From Chitinophaga sp. YR627 (GTDB taxonomy: Bacteria > Bacteroidota > Bacteroidia > Chitinophagales > Chitinophagaceae), in the NCBI RefSeq assembly GCF_900114995.1, contig NZ_FOUX01000001.1:1426001-1490000 (forward strand): 64,000 bases of DNA. The letters run 5' to 3'. This document shows positions 43,386-52,421 of this stretch, one piece after another (within the stretch, counting starts at the first letter, position 1; every line of letters begins with the position of its first letter). The notes beneath the pieces were generated by a model that was not told where the DNA came from, did no database searches, and was given only the letters and a program-made list of their open reading frames with translations. The position numbers and the translations under genes are program-made.

Positions 43386-46300
43386 ATGATGATCAAATGT
43401 ATCACTTTTTTAACCAGGTACCAACGAATCGCTGCCTGGTTATTAGGCCTGTTGCTGCTCACGCAGCACCTTTGTGCCGATGCTGCTCCTCCGGGAAACA
43501 GCATTACCCTACACCTTAAAAACGTCAATCTGACCACCGTATTGGTCGCTATGCAAAAACAGAGTAGCTACGTATTCTCATTTGACGAAGTGCAAATGGG
43601 ACGAATACCGGTAGATGAAATCAGTTGTAAACATGTGCCACTGATGGAGGCATTGGCACTGTTAAAGGATAAATCAGGTATTACCTGGTCAGTGATTGGC
43701 AATAACATTGCCTTCCGCATGGCGTCACCTGTACAAAAGCAACAACCCGGCGGATCGGTAAGGGGACGTGTGGTTGATTTTGAAACTGCTCAGCCTTTGC
43801 CCGGCGCCACCGTACGTGTGGAAGGTATTTCCAAAGGCGCTATTACCGACAGTGCAGGATTCTATAATATCAATGATATAGCCCCGGGTAGCTATACACT
43901 GGTATTTTCTTATGTGAGTTATGCCACCAACCGCCTGTTTAATGTGAAGGTAAGGTCGGGAGAGCGCACCAATGCAGATTTTAAACTGCAGCCTGGGAAT
44001 AACATGCATGAAGTGGTGGTAAACGGACTTAGCCGCAGAAAGGTAAATAATACCTCCGATGCGACGCTGACAAGCGAGATATATGATGCACATACTGTAT
44101 TATCTGGTATTTCCAGCGAACAGATCGCCCGTACACTGGATCGTGACGCATCTGAAGTGGTAAAACGTATTGCCGGTGTCAATATCTCGGAAGACCGTTT
44201 TGTGATCGTGCGTGGTCTTAATAAGCGCTATAACCTGACTTTCCTGAATGATGCCATTGCACCAGCCTCGGATGCAGACAGCCGCGCATTTTCATACGAT
44301 GTGATCAATAGCAACGCTATCGACCGTATACTCGTTTATAAGTCGCCTTCACCTGATCTGCCAGGCGAGTTTGCCGGTGGACTCGTAAAGATCTACACCC
44401 GAAAAAGTCAGCTTACCCGACAGGTGGACGTACAGGTGAGTGCCCAATACAGGCCCGGTTCCAGCTTCAATGACGTATGGTCTTATGCAGGCAGTAAAAC
44501 AGATTTTCTGGGCTTTGATAATGGTACACGCAGTCTTCCAAAGGGCATACCTGCTGCAACAGCGTTTAACCATTTGTCTACTGCTGATAATGCCGCCATA
44601 TCCCGTCAATTTGCCAACAATTATGTGGCAGATAAACAATTTCACGCCGGACCAGATCTCCGCTTTAGCGCTAACTATTATGATGCCTGGAAGATCGGGG
44701 GTAAATACCTGAAGAATCTTACAGCCGTTGCCTATACCAATACACACGAACAAAGACTTACCACGCAAAATTCCTATGGTCGCTATCTCGATGGTAACAT
44801 TCAACAGGGGATACATGGGGCGAGACTTTCCCTGATCCAGACCAATGAAATGAGCATACATAAAAATCTTTCATTCGAACTGCGCAACTTCATCAATCAG
44901 GGGGGACAACGTATTACTGCGGAAGACTATCGGGTGCTGGAAGATCATCCCGACTTTGAAAACCGGCATGTCAGTCTGTATTATGTCAGCAATTTCATCT
45001 ATGCCGGCCAGGTATCGGGAAATTATCAGTTTGGCGAAAAGAATACCCTGCGTGGCAACGTAAGCTATTCCAGTATTCATAAATCGGAACCGGATAACCG
45101 TGATTATACATTCTCCCGCAGACTCAATACAACAGACGAATGGGCCTTGTCTGCAGGGCGTGTTTCACGCTACCTGCTGTCACGTAGTTTCAATGATGTA
45201 AAGGAAAATGCCTGGCAGGGTAATCTGGATCTGCATATACAAACGCGATCCTGGTTGTCATTTAAGAGCGGCGTCTTTTTTGAACACCGCTGGCGCGATT
45301 TCAATAGCCGCACCTTCGTACTGAATAATGGCGAAAATCTGTACGATCCCAATCTGCTGATAAATGCAGGGGAAGATCCAGATCTGGGTAATGGCAAGCA
45401 ACAATCAGGTACGCCGATCACAGTGTATGAGAAGTATCTGCCACTGTATTTTACCAATGATCTATTCCGCGACAATGGCACCGGCTATCGTTTTTTTGAA
45501 CGTACTTCCCCCAATAATCAGTATTTCGCCGACAATACCCTGAGTGCCGGTTATCTGCTGGCTGACCTGAACTTCCTGCAGGAAAGATTGAATGTCTTTG
45601 GCGGTGTGAGGGTAGAACACAACCGTTTTCGTATCCTGGGAGCCTATGCAACGGGTCTGGCAGCTTATCCATTATCAGTGGACCAACCTATTACCTCTGT
45701 GCTGCCTTCCGTAAATGTCTCTTTTAAGGCGGATAGTAGCTTTATTATCCGTGCGGGATATGGCAAGACCTTAAACAGACCGGAGTTCCGTGAGGCGGCT
45801 CCTATGCGTTATGTGGACTACCTGAATCAGGAGAGCTACAATGGTAACCCTTCGCTAACCACCGTTAAGATAGATAACAGCGAACTGCGTTTCGAATGGT
45901 ACCCGCGGAGCAGTTTGCGCAATGATATGATCAATGTAGGATTTTTCTATAAACAACTGGACCGGCCGATAGAGCGTCTCCGGTATGTTGTATCAGAAGG
46001 TTTTGATCAGTATTTCTATACAAATACAGGAAAGGCAACCGTCTATGGTACAGAACTGGAAATCCATAAAAACCTTGATTTCCTGCCGGTAAACTGGTGT
46101 CGGGATCTGTCGGTGATCGTCAATGGATCATTTTTCCATAGCAACGTAAAAGTACCTTCTATGCCACAATATAGTGGTTACGCCGGTACCCGCGAACGGC
46201 CTATGCAGGGGCAGTCACCCTACCTGATCAATGCTTCACTGAATTATGAAAGTATTGTCTATGGTACAAAGATATCCCTGACGTTCAACCGGGCAGGCGA

Positions 46301-46610
46301 CTATATCTATGTGGTAGGATCTAATAAAGACGCTGGTCGTGGTGATCCTGATATTATGATGCACGCGCGTAATCAACTGGACTTCACTTTCCGGCAGCGT
46401 ATTAACCATTTGCTCAGTATGAGCGCCGGTGTACAGAACATACTGAATACACCTGTACTCATGTATCAGGACTGGAAGCGTAACTATCATTATGAAGAGC
46501 TGCAGGGTAAACCTCCGGCTTATGGCAATGGCTTCGATGGCGCCGATATTATTTACCGCCGCTACTACCTGCGGCCTTATTATTCATGCTCACTCAATAT
46601 GGTACTTTAA
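43386..46610 (+). CDS. TonB-dependent receptor with STN domain
   Basis: 1074 residues. After a signal peptide (GLLLLTQHLCADA) come an STN domain (ITLHLKNVNLTTVLVAMQKQ), a carboxypeptidase-D-like domain (VRGRVVDFETAQPLPGATVRV), the plug (IAGVNISEDRFVIVRGLNKRY, ELPGEFAGG-like DLPGEFAGGLVKIY) and a large barrel (TFRQRINHLLSMSAG near the end). The STN domain links it to the FecR/sigma pair. The next gene starts 2 bp after its stop. No SusD gene follows; three lipoproteins do. Starts at 43386 and 43389 both possible. Confidence 0.92.
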   Translation: MMIKCITFLTRYQRIAAWLLGLLLLTQHLCADAAPPGNSITLHLKNVNLTTVLVAMQKQSSYVFSFDEVQMGRIPVDEISCKHVPLMEALALLKDKSGITWSVIGNNIAFRMASPVQKQQPGGSVRGRVVDFETAQPLPGATVRVEGISKGAITDSAGFYNINDIAPGSYTLVFSYVSYATNRLFNVKVRSGERTNADFKLQPGNNMHEVVVNGLSRRKVNNTSDATLTSEIYDAHTVLSGISSEQIARTLDRDASEVVKRIAGVNISEDRFVIVRGLNKRYNLTFLNDAIAPASDADSRAFSYDVINSNAIDRILVYKSPSPDLPGEFAGGLVKIYTRKSQLTRQVDVQVSAQYRPGSSFNDVWSYAGSKTDFLGFDNGTRSLPKGIPAATAFNHLSTADNAAISRQFANNYVADKQFHAGPDLRFSANYYDAWKIGGKYLKNLTAVAYTNTHEQRLTTQNSYGRYLDGNIQQGIHGARLSLIQTNEMSIHKNLSFELRNFINQGGQRITAEDYRVLEDHPDFENRHVSLYYVSNFIYAGQVSGNYQFGEKNTLRGNVSYSSIHKSEPDNRDYTFSRRLNTTDEWALSAGRVSRYLLSRSFNDVKENAWQGNLDLHIQTRSWLSFKSGVFFEHRWRDFNSRTFVLNNGENLYDPNLLINAGEDPDLGNGKQQSGTPITVYEKYLPLYFTNDLFRDNGTGYRFFERTSPNNQYFADNTLSAGYLLADLNFLQERLNVFGGVRVEHNRFRILGAYATGLAAYPLSVDQPITSVLPSVNVSFKADSSFIIRAGYGKTLNRPEFREAAPMRYVDYLNQESYNGNPSLTTVKIDNSELRFEWYPRSSLRNDMINVGFFYKQLDRPIERLRYVVSEGFDQYFYTNTGKATVYGTELEIHKNLDFLPVNWCRDLSVIVNGSFFHSNVKVPSMPQYSGYAGTRERPMQGQSPYLINASLNYESIVYGTKISLTFNRAGDYIYVVGSNKDAGRGDPDIMMHARNQLDFTFRQRINHLLSMSAGVQNILNTPVLMYQDWKRNYHYEELQGKPPAYGNGFDGADIIYRRYYLRPYYSCSLNMVL

Positions 46611-46611
46611 C

Positions 46612-48288
46612 ATGCGTAATCTTATACTCTTTTTTGCATTGTTCCTTTTTTCCTGCAGGAAATATGAAGCCAGGCTGGAGCAGCAAAATCTTTCTTCAGG
46701 TATTGTGCGGGTCACGCAAAACGGATCGGTAGGGGTAAACGGAGCAAAGATCGGTGAAATGGTTACTGTGTATGCAAAGGTCGGAGAACCGGGAGCCGCT
46801 CTGCAATTCTTTGCCGGTGGTGTTGCTGCCGATGTGATATCGCATGGTAGCAGACAAATCATTGTACAACCGGAAGCCGGTGGCCAGACCGCTGCTTTAC
46901 CAGTGGATACATTTGATATACAAATTTCGTCTACAGCAAAGATTGGTCCCGGTACCCTCTACTTTTCGCTCGATGGAAAAAGCTCGGCGGCACTTCCTTT
47001 TGAGATCTTCCGGCCAGATATTCTGGTGCCGGGGAAATCGTTCGTAGACCCATTCCTATACACCTACATGGACAGCGTAAGACAGGGAGATGGCAGTTAT
47101 AGCTATATGCTCCCTAACGAACTGCGGGATGGGATGGTCGGACAGGCGGTCATCAACCAGGTGTCCAGTCTGGCTTACGATGCGAATGGCAATACTTTCT
47201 ACTTTATTGACCGGCAGCCTGATGACAATTCCTATCGCATCCGTCAGCTGCGCCAGGGACAGGTAACTACCATTGCAGGCGGTGGCAATAATTACATGGC
47301 TACTACAGCTGCTCAATTAAAACTTTCTGCTATCGAAGACCTGCAACCTGGCCCGGATGGATGGTTGTATTTTTCGAGCAAATTTTATACGGATCCAGAC
47401 CCGGTTACAGGTTTTACAGCCCGCCATGCATTGATAGAACGACTGCAGCCAGCTACAGGAGTAGTAGAAATATTAGTAGGTGGCAAGCGGGTTATCGAAA
47501 AATACTATTCCCGTCCCTATGATGATTACACCGGTATCGAGGATGGCTCCAGAGATTCGGCAATGGTGATCTATCCCCAGTCCTTCACTTTTGATAAACA
47601 GGGAAATCTCTACTTCCTGGATGGTACGGCCGAATATGCTGGTTCTGGCACCCTGCTGAGGCGTTTGAACAGGGACGGTACCCTCGAAACTGTACTGGGT
47701 AAGATCGGTAAAGAGGTGTATGACTATGAAGACGTGGATGGTGTGCTGTATAAGGTGCCTTTTTACTATTCCCTCGACGAGCATATGGATGGTTTTGGCG
47801 ATGCCGTACGGTTGTCTGGTGCGTCAGGTCTGGTACTGGCAGGTAATGGTAAATTATATATCCCATGCAGTGGTGCCGGTTGGCGTCAGAACATTGTAGA
47901 GGTAAATCCGGAAACATTGGAAGCTGCTACCATCGTAGGTATGCCGGAAGGTCAGCAGTCATCGCTACGTACCGGTACTTTCCGGGAGGTAGACCTGGGA
48001 GGTATTACTTCCTTTGATGTGGACTTCGATGGCAATATCCTGTTTGGTCAGAACATTATCTATAAAATGAACTTACAGGAGGAAACTATCGCCAAACTGG
48101 CCGGTGGTGGAACTTACGGCGGCGATTTACGTGCGCTGGTAAAGCAAAGGCAGTCTGGTGAAAATGCAAATCTCACCGGCAGACTGAATAAAATTGTATT
48201 TGACCAGTTTGGCAATCTGTATGTTGGCTTCGATTATAATATACCACCGACAGACATGAAGATCAGTAAGATCGTGATCGAACATTAA
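46612..48288 (+). CDS. Lipoprotein with IPT/TIG-like and NHL-type repeats
   Basis: 558 residues from the ATG at 46612 (MRNLILFFALFLFSCRKYEA), a lipoprotein signal with lipobox LFSC. An Ig-like IPT/TIG domain (VNGAKIGEMVTVYAKVGEPG) is followed by NHL-type propeller blades, each a version of 'D-x-x-G-N-x-Y-F' (YDANGNTFYFIDRQ, FDKQGNLYFLDG, LAGNGKLYIPCSG, FDQFGNLYVGFD). Such proteins are surface-exposed glycan- or protein-binding partners in Bacteroidota. The frame extends back into the receptor gene (to 46492) but that is out-of-frame overlap. Operon member. Confidence 0.85.
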   Translation: MRNLILFFALFLFSCRKYEARLEQQNLSSGIVRVTQNGSVGVNGAKIGEMVTVYAKVGEPGAALQFFAGGVAADVISHGSRQIIVQPEAGGQTAALPVDTFDIQISSTAKIGPGTLYFSLDGKSSAALPFEIFRPDILVPGKSFVDPFLYTYMDSVRQGDGSYSYMLPNELRDGMVGQAVINQVSSLAYDANGNTFYFIDRQPDDNSYRIRQLRQGQVTTIAGGGNNYMATTAAQLKLSAIEDLQPGPDGWLYFSSKFYTDPDPVTGFTARHALIERLQPATGVVEILVGGKRVIEKYYSRPYDDYTGIEDGSRDSAMVIYPQSFTFDKQGNLYFLDGTAEYAGSGTLLRRLNRDGTLETVLGKIGKEVYDYEDVDGVLYKVPFYYSLDEHMDGFGDAVRLSGASGLVLAGNGKLYIPCSGAGWRQNIVEVNPETLEAATIVGMPEGQQSSLRTGTFREVDLGGITSFDVDFDGNILFGQNIIYKMNLQEETIAKLAGGGTYGGDLRALVKQRQSGENANLTGRLNKIVFDQFGNLYVGFDYNIPPTDMKISKIVIEH

Positions 48289-48303
48289 TCTTTAACTAAC
48301 CGT

Positions 48304-49008
48304 ATGCAAATAAAGAAACTATTACCGCTGCTGCTGATGTTGTTCGCCTGCGGAAAAGAAGCGACTATAAAACCGCCTCCCAAGGCGGCCTACCTGATGT
48401 TCTATAACGGGGCGCCCGACTTTTATAATGCAAAAAGTATGGTACTGGTGAATAATCAGCACGCCGGACAACTCGCCTATAATGACAATGGCCGTGGTCT
48501 GATAGGTGCGTATAATTCGTCCCTTTATCAATTCACTGATACCGGTGATTTTCGCATCGCTTTTTCTGATAGTACCATTAAAGCCGCTAAGATAACGGAG
48601 GGTATTTATCATTTCGCTGATAAAAAGCATTACACTATATACCTCGCTGACAGTCTCGGTTTTTATGAAACTATGTATACCAGTGATGATGTAAACCCCG
48701 ATCCTGGCATGGCTAAAATAAGGTTATTACACCTGAGTCCAGATGCCGGTGCTGTCTCCTTATTACTGGATAAATCAGCTGTAAAGGGTATACAGGACCT
48801 GCATTTTCGGGGGGTAACTGACTACATTCCGGTGTCTCCGGATGTAAAACCAGCCATCAGGATCATGAACGGTGACAATCAGCTGGTGCGTAAGTCGTTT
48901 CCGCTGGAAGCCGGTAAGTGTTATACCATGATCCTGCGAGGGTATAACAATACACCGGATGGCGATGTAAATAAAACGCTCAATCTTTCTACCATTATTA
49001 ACTTCTGA
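48304..49008 (+). CDS. DUF4397 lipoprotein
   Basis: 234 residues with lipobox LFAC. The mature protein has two DUF4397-type halves: AYLMFYNGAPDFYNAKSMVLVNN and AKIRLLHLSPDAGAVSLLLD, the second being the family hallmark (R-x-x-H-x-S-P-x-A). Family members are surface or periplasmic beta proteins of unknown function. It is 15 bp after the NHL lipoprotein and 3 bp before the next one. Confidence 0.87.
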   Translation: MQIKKLLPLLLMLFACGKEATIKPPPKAAYLMFYNGAPDFYNAKSMVLVNNQHAGQLAYNDNGRGLIGAYNSSLYQFTDTGDFRIAFSDSTIKAAKITEGIYHFADKKHYTIYLADSLGFYETMYTSDDVNPDPGMAKIRLLHLSPDAGAVSLLLDKSAVKGIQDLHFRGVTDYIPVSPDVKPAIRIMNGDNQLVRKSFPLEAGKCYTMILRGYNNTPDGDVNKTLNLSTIINF

Positions 49009-49011
49009 TCC

Positions 49012-50163
49012 ATGTTTAAACGAATATATATCCTGTTACTGCTGACAGGCTTTTTTGCCTGTAAAAAGGAGGAACAAGCCACTAACACAGTAGCGATCGT
49101 AACACCCTTAATTACCAGATTGGCCCGTACTGCCGTCCAGGCAGGCGATACGCTGCGTATCTACGGACAATCACTGGCGCAGAAAGATTGTATCACAGAA
49201 GTATTCATTCATGATCGTAGTTGCCAGGTGTTAAACAGTACTAGTGATAGTCTGATAGTTGTGGTGGGCACACAAACGCTTTCAGGCGTAGTGAAGGTAA
49301 CAGTAAGCGCCGGACAGCAGTTCCAGAGTGCCAACGGACCGCTTATTGCAGTAAATGGTACACCCGTATTACAGAAGTTCTGGCCGCTGTATGGCATGCC
49401 GGGAGATACCATCTCCCTGGTCACGGCACACTTTAGTACCAGCTATAACGACAATGAGATCTACCTGTTGGGACAACGGCTTAAGATCGTACAGAACAAT
49501 GGTATTGATTCCATCTGGGTGGAAGTACCTGCCGCTATGGGCGCAGGTCCGTTTTCCTGGCAAACCTTCCATGGTCCAATCTTTCAAACCCCGGATACGT
49601 TTACGCTTCGCCAGAAAAGTTACCCGGCGACTACTGTGATCGGATGGACGCACCAGGACCCTGCTTTTACATATGTAGATACGCTGTTGCGCGGTTTCGA
49701 TGCGCTTGCGACTAACAAAGAATACCTGCAAAAGGCTTTCGATACGACACTTTTATATGTTCAGAGCAGTAGTCGTACCTACACAATCTTTCTGCCGGCA
49801 AACGGGTTCTATTATGGGCAGCAAACGTCATTAGCTGCCTATTTAGGTAAGGTAAAAGAGAAATCGTATCTGTACTATCAGCCACTGCTGACAGCCGTTA
49901 TTCCTGGAAGGAAACTCTCTTTTGGACAGTTGCAGGATGGCGATATCTTCAAAACAGCTGCGACGCAGGATGTTGCATTTCCGGGAGGAGATCCTAATCT
50001 CTTTAACCAGGTGCAGATCGTGAAAGAAAATGGCCGTACTTATGCTTTTGTAGTTGGTATAGACGGCGGTACAGCGCCACGGGTGGAGATCCTGCGCAGT
50101 CACATGGTGGGGAATGCCTGTATCATGGAAACGAATGGAGAGCTTGGCTCGCTGCCTATGTAA
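49012..50163 (+). CDS. Lipoprotein with IPT/TIG-like domains
   Basis: 383 residues, lipobox GFFACKK. Two Ig-like IPT/TIG units (ITRLARTAVQAGDTLRIYGQSL, then VLQKFWPLYGMPGDTISLVTAHF) occupy the first half. The second half contains YTIFLPANGFYYG and an F-x-x-L-x-x-G-D-I-F pattern that recall a degenerate fasciclin domain. It is the last gene of the operon begun at 42375, ending just before a terminator. Role unknown; probably surface binding with the receptor. Confidence 0.75.
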   Translation: MFKRIYILLLLTGFFACKKEEQATNTVAIVTPLITRLARTAVQAGDTLRIYGQSLAQKDCITEVFIHDRSCQVLNSTSDSLIVVVGTQTLSGVVKVTVSAGQQFQSANGPLIAVNGTPVLQKFWPLYGMPGDTISLVTAHFSTSYNDNEIYLLGQRLKIVQNNGIDSIWVEVPAAMGAGPFSWQTFHGPIFQTPDTFTLRQKSYPATTVIGWTHQDPAFTYVDTLLRGFDALATNKEYLQKAFDTTLLYVQSSSRTYTIFLPANGFYYGQQTSLAAYLGKVKEKSYLYYQPLLTAVIPGRKLSFGQLQDGDIFKTAATQDVAFPGGDPNLFNQVQIVKENGRTYAFVVGIDGGTAPRVEILRSHMVGNACIMETNGELGSLPM

Positions 50164-50173
50164 ACACTATAAA

Positions 50174-50209
50174 AAGAGTAGGGCTAGCCTCATTGCCAGC
50201 CCTACTCTT
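50174..50209. terminator. Bidirectional terminator
   Basis: Perfect 12-base arms (aagagtagggct at 50174-50185 and its complement at 50198-50209), loop 12 nt. On the minus strand the stem runs into TTTTTATAG, a good intrinsic terminator for the phosphodiesterase gene; it also closes the plus-strand lipoprotein operon. Confidence 0.8.
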
Positions 50210-50230
50210 AATGATAATCTTACCAGCTAT

Positions 50231-51181
50231 TTAGAATGTAAGCATTTTCGCCTGTTCAGGAATGATCAGTTTAATATGTAAAGGGTTGTATGCTTTTAAC
50301 TGTTCCTGAATGATCTGTTCTCTGTTACCGCCCGGTTTCATATGGGTGATCACCACCGGGAAGTTCTTCAAAGTTTCCGCGCCTGCAAGTGAAGCTAAAT
50401 CCTGTAACTCCGACATTAACCAGTGTGGCGTAAGATGACCAAATAATTGCTTATCTGCCTGCTCGTTGGCAAAAGAGACCTCTATAAAAATAGCCTTTAA
50501 TTTTTTCGCTTTTAGCAGCGGCGCCGCCTGTTGCCAGAGCAGGTGCAATTTATCACTATGTTCTACTGAATCCGGACCTGTATCCCCCAGGTATAGCAGA
50601 TAAGCCTCTTCGCTACGCAAGAGGAATGCCGTACTCTGGTAAGGATTTGAATGGCTGAGTGGATACGCCGTTACCTGCATCTCTGTGTTTTCCAAAGGCG
50701 CTTCGACACCTGGTGCAAGTGTGGTATAGTGATATTTACCAAGCGCAGGCTTATCGCCTTCATTGGCAAAATTGGCCCAGCTTTTCCAGGTGAAGTACTT
50801 ATCTTTTAAGATATCAAGACAGTAATCCAGTCCATAAATGTGCTTTGTGCTGTCATCCGGAGAATTAATGATCATGCCAGCCAGGTGATCCAGGTGACCA
50901 TGAGAGATCAGAAAGCCCTTCACCTGTTGTTTTAATACCGATGATGCCGTACCATGCAACAGTTTTGCCTGTATGGCCTTTTCAATGCCAAAATGCACTG
51001 TGCCTGCGTCCAGACATACATACGCTTCATGTTGCTGCGGAGCGATCATATAAGCCGAGAGATTGCTTTCGTCGGTACCGCCTTTGACGCCAAGTGGTAT
51101 CACTTTGAAGGAAGTTTGTGAATAGGCAAATTGACAAAGCAGCGTTCCTGCTAATGTGAGCGTGGTTAAAACGGACTTCAT
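50231..51181 (-). CDS. Secreted class II 3',5'-cyclic-nucleotide phosphodiesterase
   Basis: 316 residues. A signal peptide (LCQFAYSQ) is followed by a metallo-beta-lactamase fold. Residues 94-107 (HGHLDHLAGMIINS) match the class II phosphodiesterase signature H-x-H-L-D-H-x-x-G-x-x-x-x-S exactly, as in yeast PDE1 and Vibrio CpdP. Further ligands are in YLGDTGPDS and the GHLTPHWLM and ITHMKPGG regions. It should hydrolyse cAMP/cGMP in the periplasm. It is monocistronic, with its own terminator. Confidence 0.88.
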   Translation of the reverse strand: MKSVLTTLTLAGTLLCQFAYSQTSFKVIPLGVKGGTDESNLSAYMIAPQQHEAYVCLDAGTVHFGIEKAIQAKLLHGTASSVLKQQVKGFLISHGHLDHLAGMIINSPDDSTKHIYGLDYCLDILKDKYFTWKSWANFANEGDKPALGKYHYTTLAPGVEAPLENTEMQVTAYPLSHSNPYQSTAFLLRSEEAYLLYLGDTGPDSVEHSDKLHLLWQQAAPLLKAKKLKAIFIEVSFANEQADKQLFGHLTPHWLMSELQDLASLAGAETLKNFPVVITHMKPGGNREQIIQEQLKAYNPLHIKLIIPEQAKMLTF

Positions 51182-51383
51182 CCGGTAAAGTTACCTTATT
51201 ATTTTTCTGGCAATGAAATAATATGTATGCATACCATTTCAGGTAATTCCCGGAAAATTTCCGGCGCTTTTTCCCGGTTTTACCTATTTTTACGGCCAAA
51301 GCTGACTTTTGGGTCAGGAACATTAGCAAGGCGGACGCGCGTTACTATTACAAACGTCCGGAATTTCATGAAAAGCGTTGATA

Positions 51384-51668
51384 ATGAGAGCCAAAAAAGA
51401 GAATGTACGGGAGGTATTTCCCGCCACTATTGACAGGTTAATAGAGCGGGCACAGGACGCCGGCGTAACTTTAACCGAAGCGGCTATTGCTGCAGAACTT
51501 GGCATCCCAATGGAGGCATTTAACATGTATTACCAGAAGGACAAGGCGCCATCTGAAGTTTTTGACCTGATGCGGAAGACATACAAGCAGTTTATAGGTA
51601 AACTATACATCGAGCGTGTTGTGCTGACCGATGAAGTGGATGAACCGGATGATGAAGACGAAGATTGA
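51384..51668 (+). CDS. Small protein with helix-turn-helix-like core and acidic tail
   Basis: 94 residues from the ATG at 51384 (MRAKKENVREVF); the frame reaches a TTG two codons further up. The middle (LTEAAIAAELGIPMEAFNMYYQ) has the spacing of a helix-turn-helix, and the C-terminus is a run of acidic residues (DEVDEPDDEDED). I do not recognise the family. It could be a small DNA-binding protein; the acidic tail would act against this, so function is left open. A terminator follows at 51710. Confidence 0.6.
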   Translation: MRAKKENVREVFPATIDRLIERAQDAGVTLTEAAIAAELGIPMEAFNMYYQKDKAPSEVFDLMRKTYKQFIGKLYIERVVLTDEVDEPDDEDED

Positions 51669-51709
51669 TAACTAGTGAGTTATTGTTAAAATAGAGATAT
51701 TATAAGTCT

Positions 51710-51737
51710 GAAGGCCTGCTCCTGGGAGCGGGCCTTC
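51710..51737 (+). terminator. Terminator hairpin
   Basis: GAAGGCC (51710-51716) pairs with GGCCTTC (51731-51737), extended internally by GCTCC/GGAGC. TTTTG follows shortly. It ends the small gene at 51384. Confidence 0.7.
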
Positions 51738-51831
51738 GCATTTTGCTTAATACTACCAGACTTATTCCTGCTTGTCCATTGTACACCCATAGCATGCATA
51801 CGAACTTTGTATCAACAAATTAATTATTCAT

Positions 51832-52204
51832 ATGCTGAACAATTTGAACTTAGCAGCCCTTGGTCAATATATAGACCTGGTAAAGAACAAACCGGAAGAA
51901 GGAAAGGCTTTTATGGGGATCACCGCCCGATGGAAAGGTGGGGTCAATGCTGAAATAACGACACACGCTAAAAAAATAGGTTCACAGGAAAATAGCAGAC
52001 AGTTTAAGTTTATGAGCGGTGAACCGGAAGAGTTATTAGGAGATAATAATTATCCGGGTCCGCAGGGCTATATGCTCGGGGGGATGGCTGGGTGATGGTA
52101 CGCAGGAGCAATACGATGAAATCGTAGCGCACGTCCGCAGGTTTTCTCCTGGTTATAATACCATTGCAAATCCTGTGGAGGTGATACTGGATGAGCAGCT
52201 ATAA
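51832..52204 (+). pseudogene. OsmC-family peroxiredoxin remnant with internal deletion
   Basis: The first 87 codons (MLNNLNLAALGQYIDLVKNK, then GITARWKGGVNAEITTHAKK and MSGEPEELLGDNNYPGPQGY) are an OsmC-like N-terminal half, ending at a premature TGA (52093-52095). From 52094 a different frame encodes DGTQEQYDEIVAHVRRFSPG and YNTIANPVEVILDEQL, the family's C-terminal strand and helix. The region normally in between, about 60-70 residues including both catalytic Cys, is missing, and the junction shifts the frame by +1. OsmC proteins detoxify organic hydroperoxides; this copy cannot. A hairpin after it still marks the gene end. Confidence 0.75.
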
Positions 52205-52221
52205 CGGGAAAGAGACATACA

Positions 52222-52260
52222 ATGTTATAAAGGCTGGACGATGTCCGGCCTTTATAACAT
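52222..52260 (+). terminator. Hairpin after the osmC remnant
   Basis: Perfect 13-base arms (atgttataaaggc at 52222-52234 and its complement at 52248-52260), with GGAC/GTCC pairing inside. It follows the remnant's stop by 17 bp, as expected of the original gene's terminator; no T-run. Confidence 0.6.
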
Positions 52261-52421
52261 CCGGGCCAATGAATATTAATAAGGCAGGCAGCCAGGGAGA
52301 TGTATGCCGATAATTCTCCATGCATATTTCATTTCTTTGAATATTTTTGTTTGTAATGCCGTCCCCGTCTCGGTACTGGTATGTGCTTCAGGATACACTG
52401 GCCAGCTTTGAAAGATTAACT

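Noticed and set aside
43386-46610. SusC of a polysaccharide utilisation locus
   Set aside because: No SusD-like gene or glycan enzyme adjoins; the receptor is STN-type with FecR/sigma and other lipoproteins.
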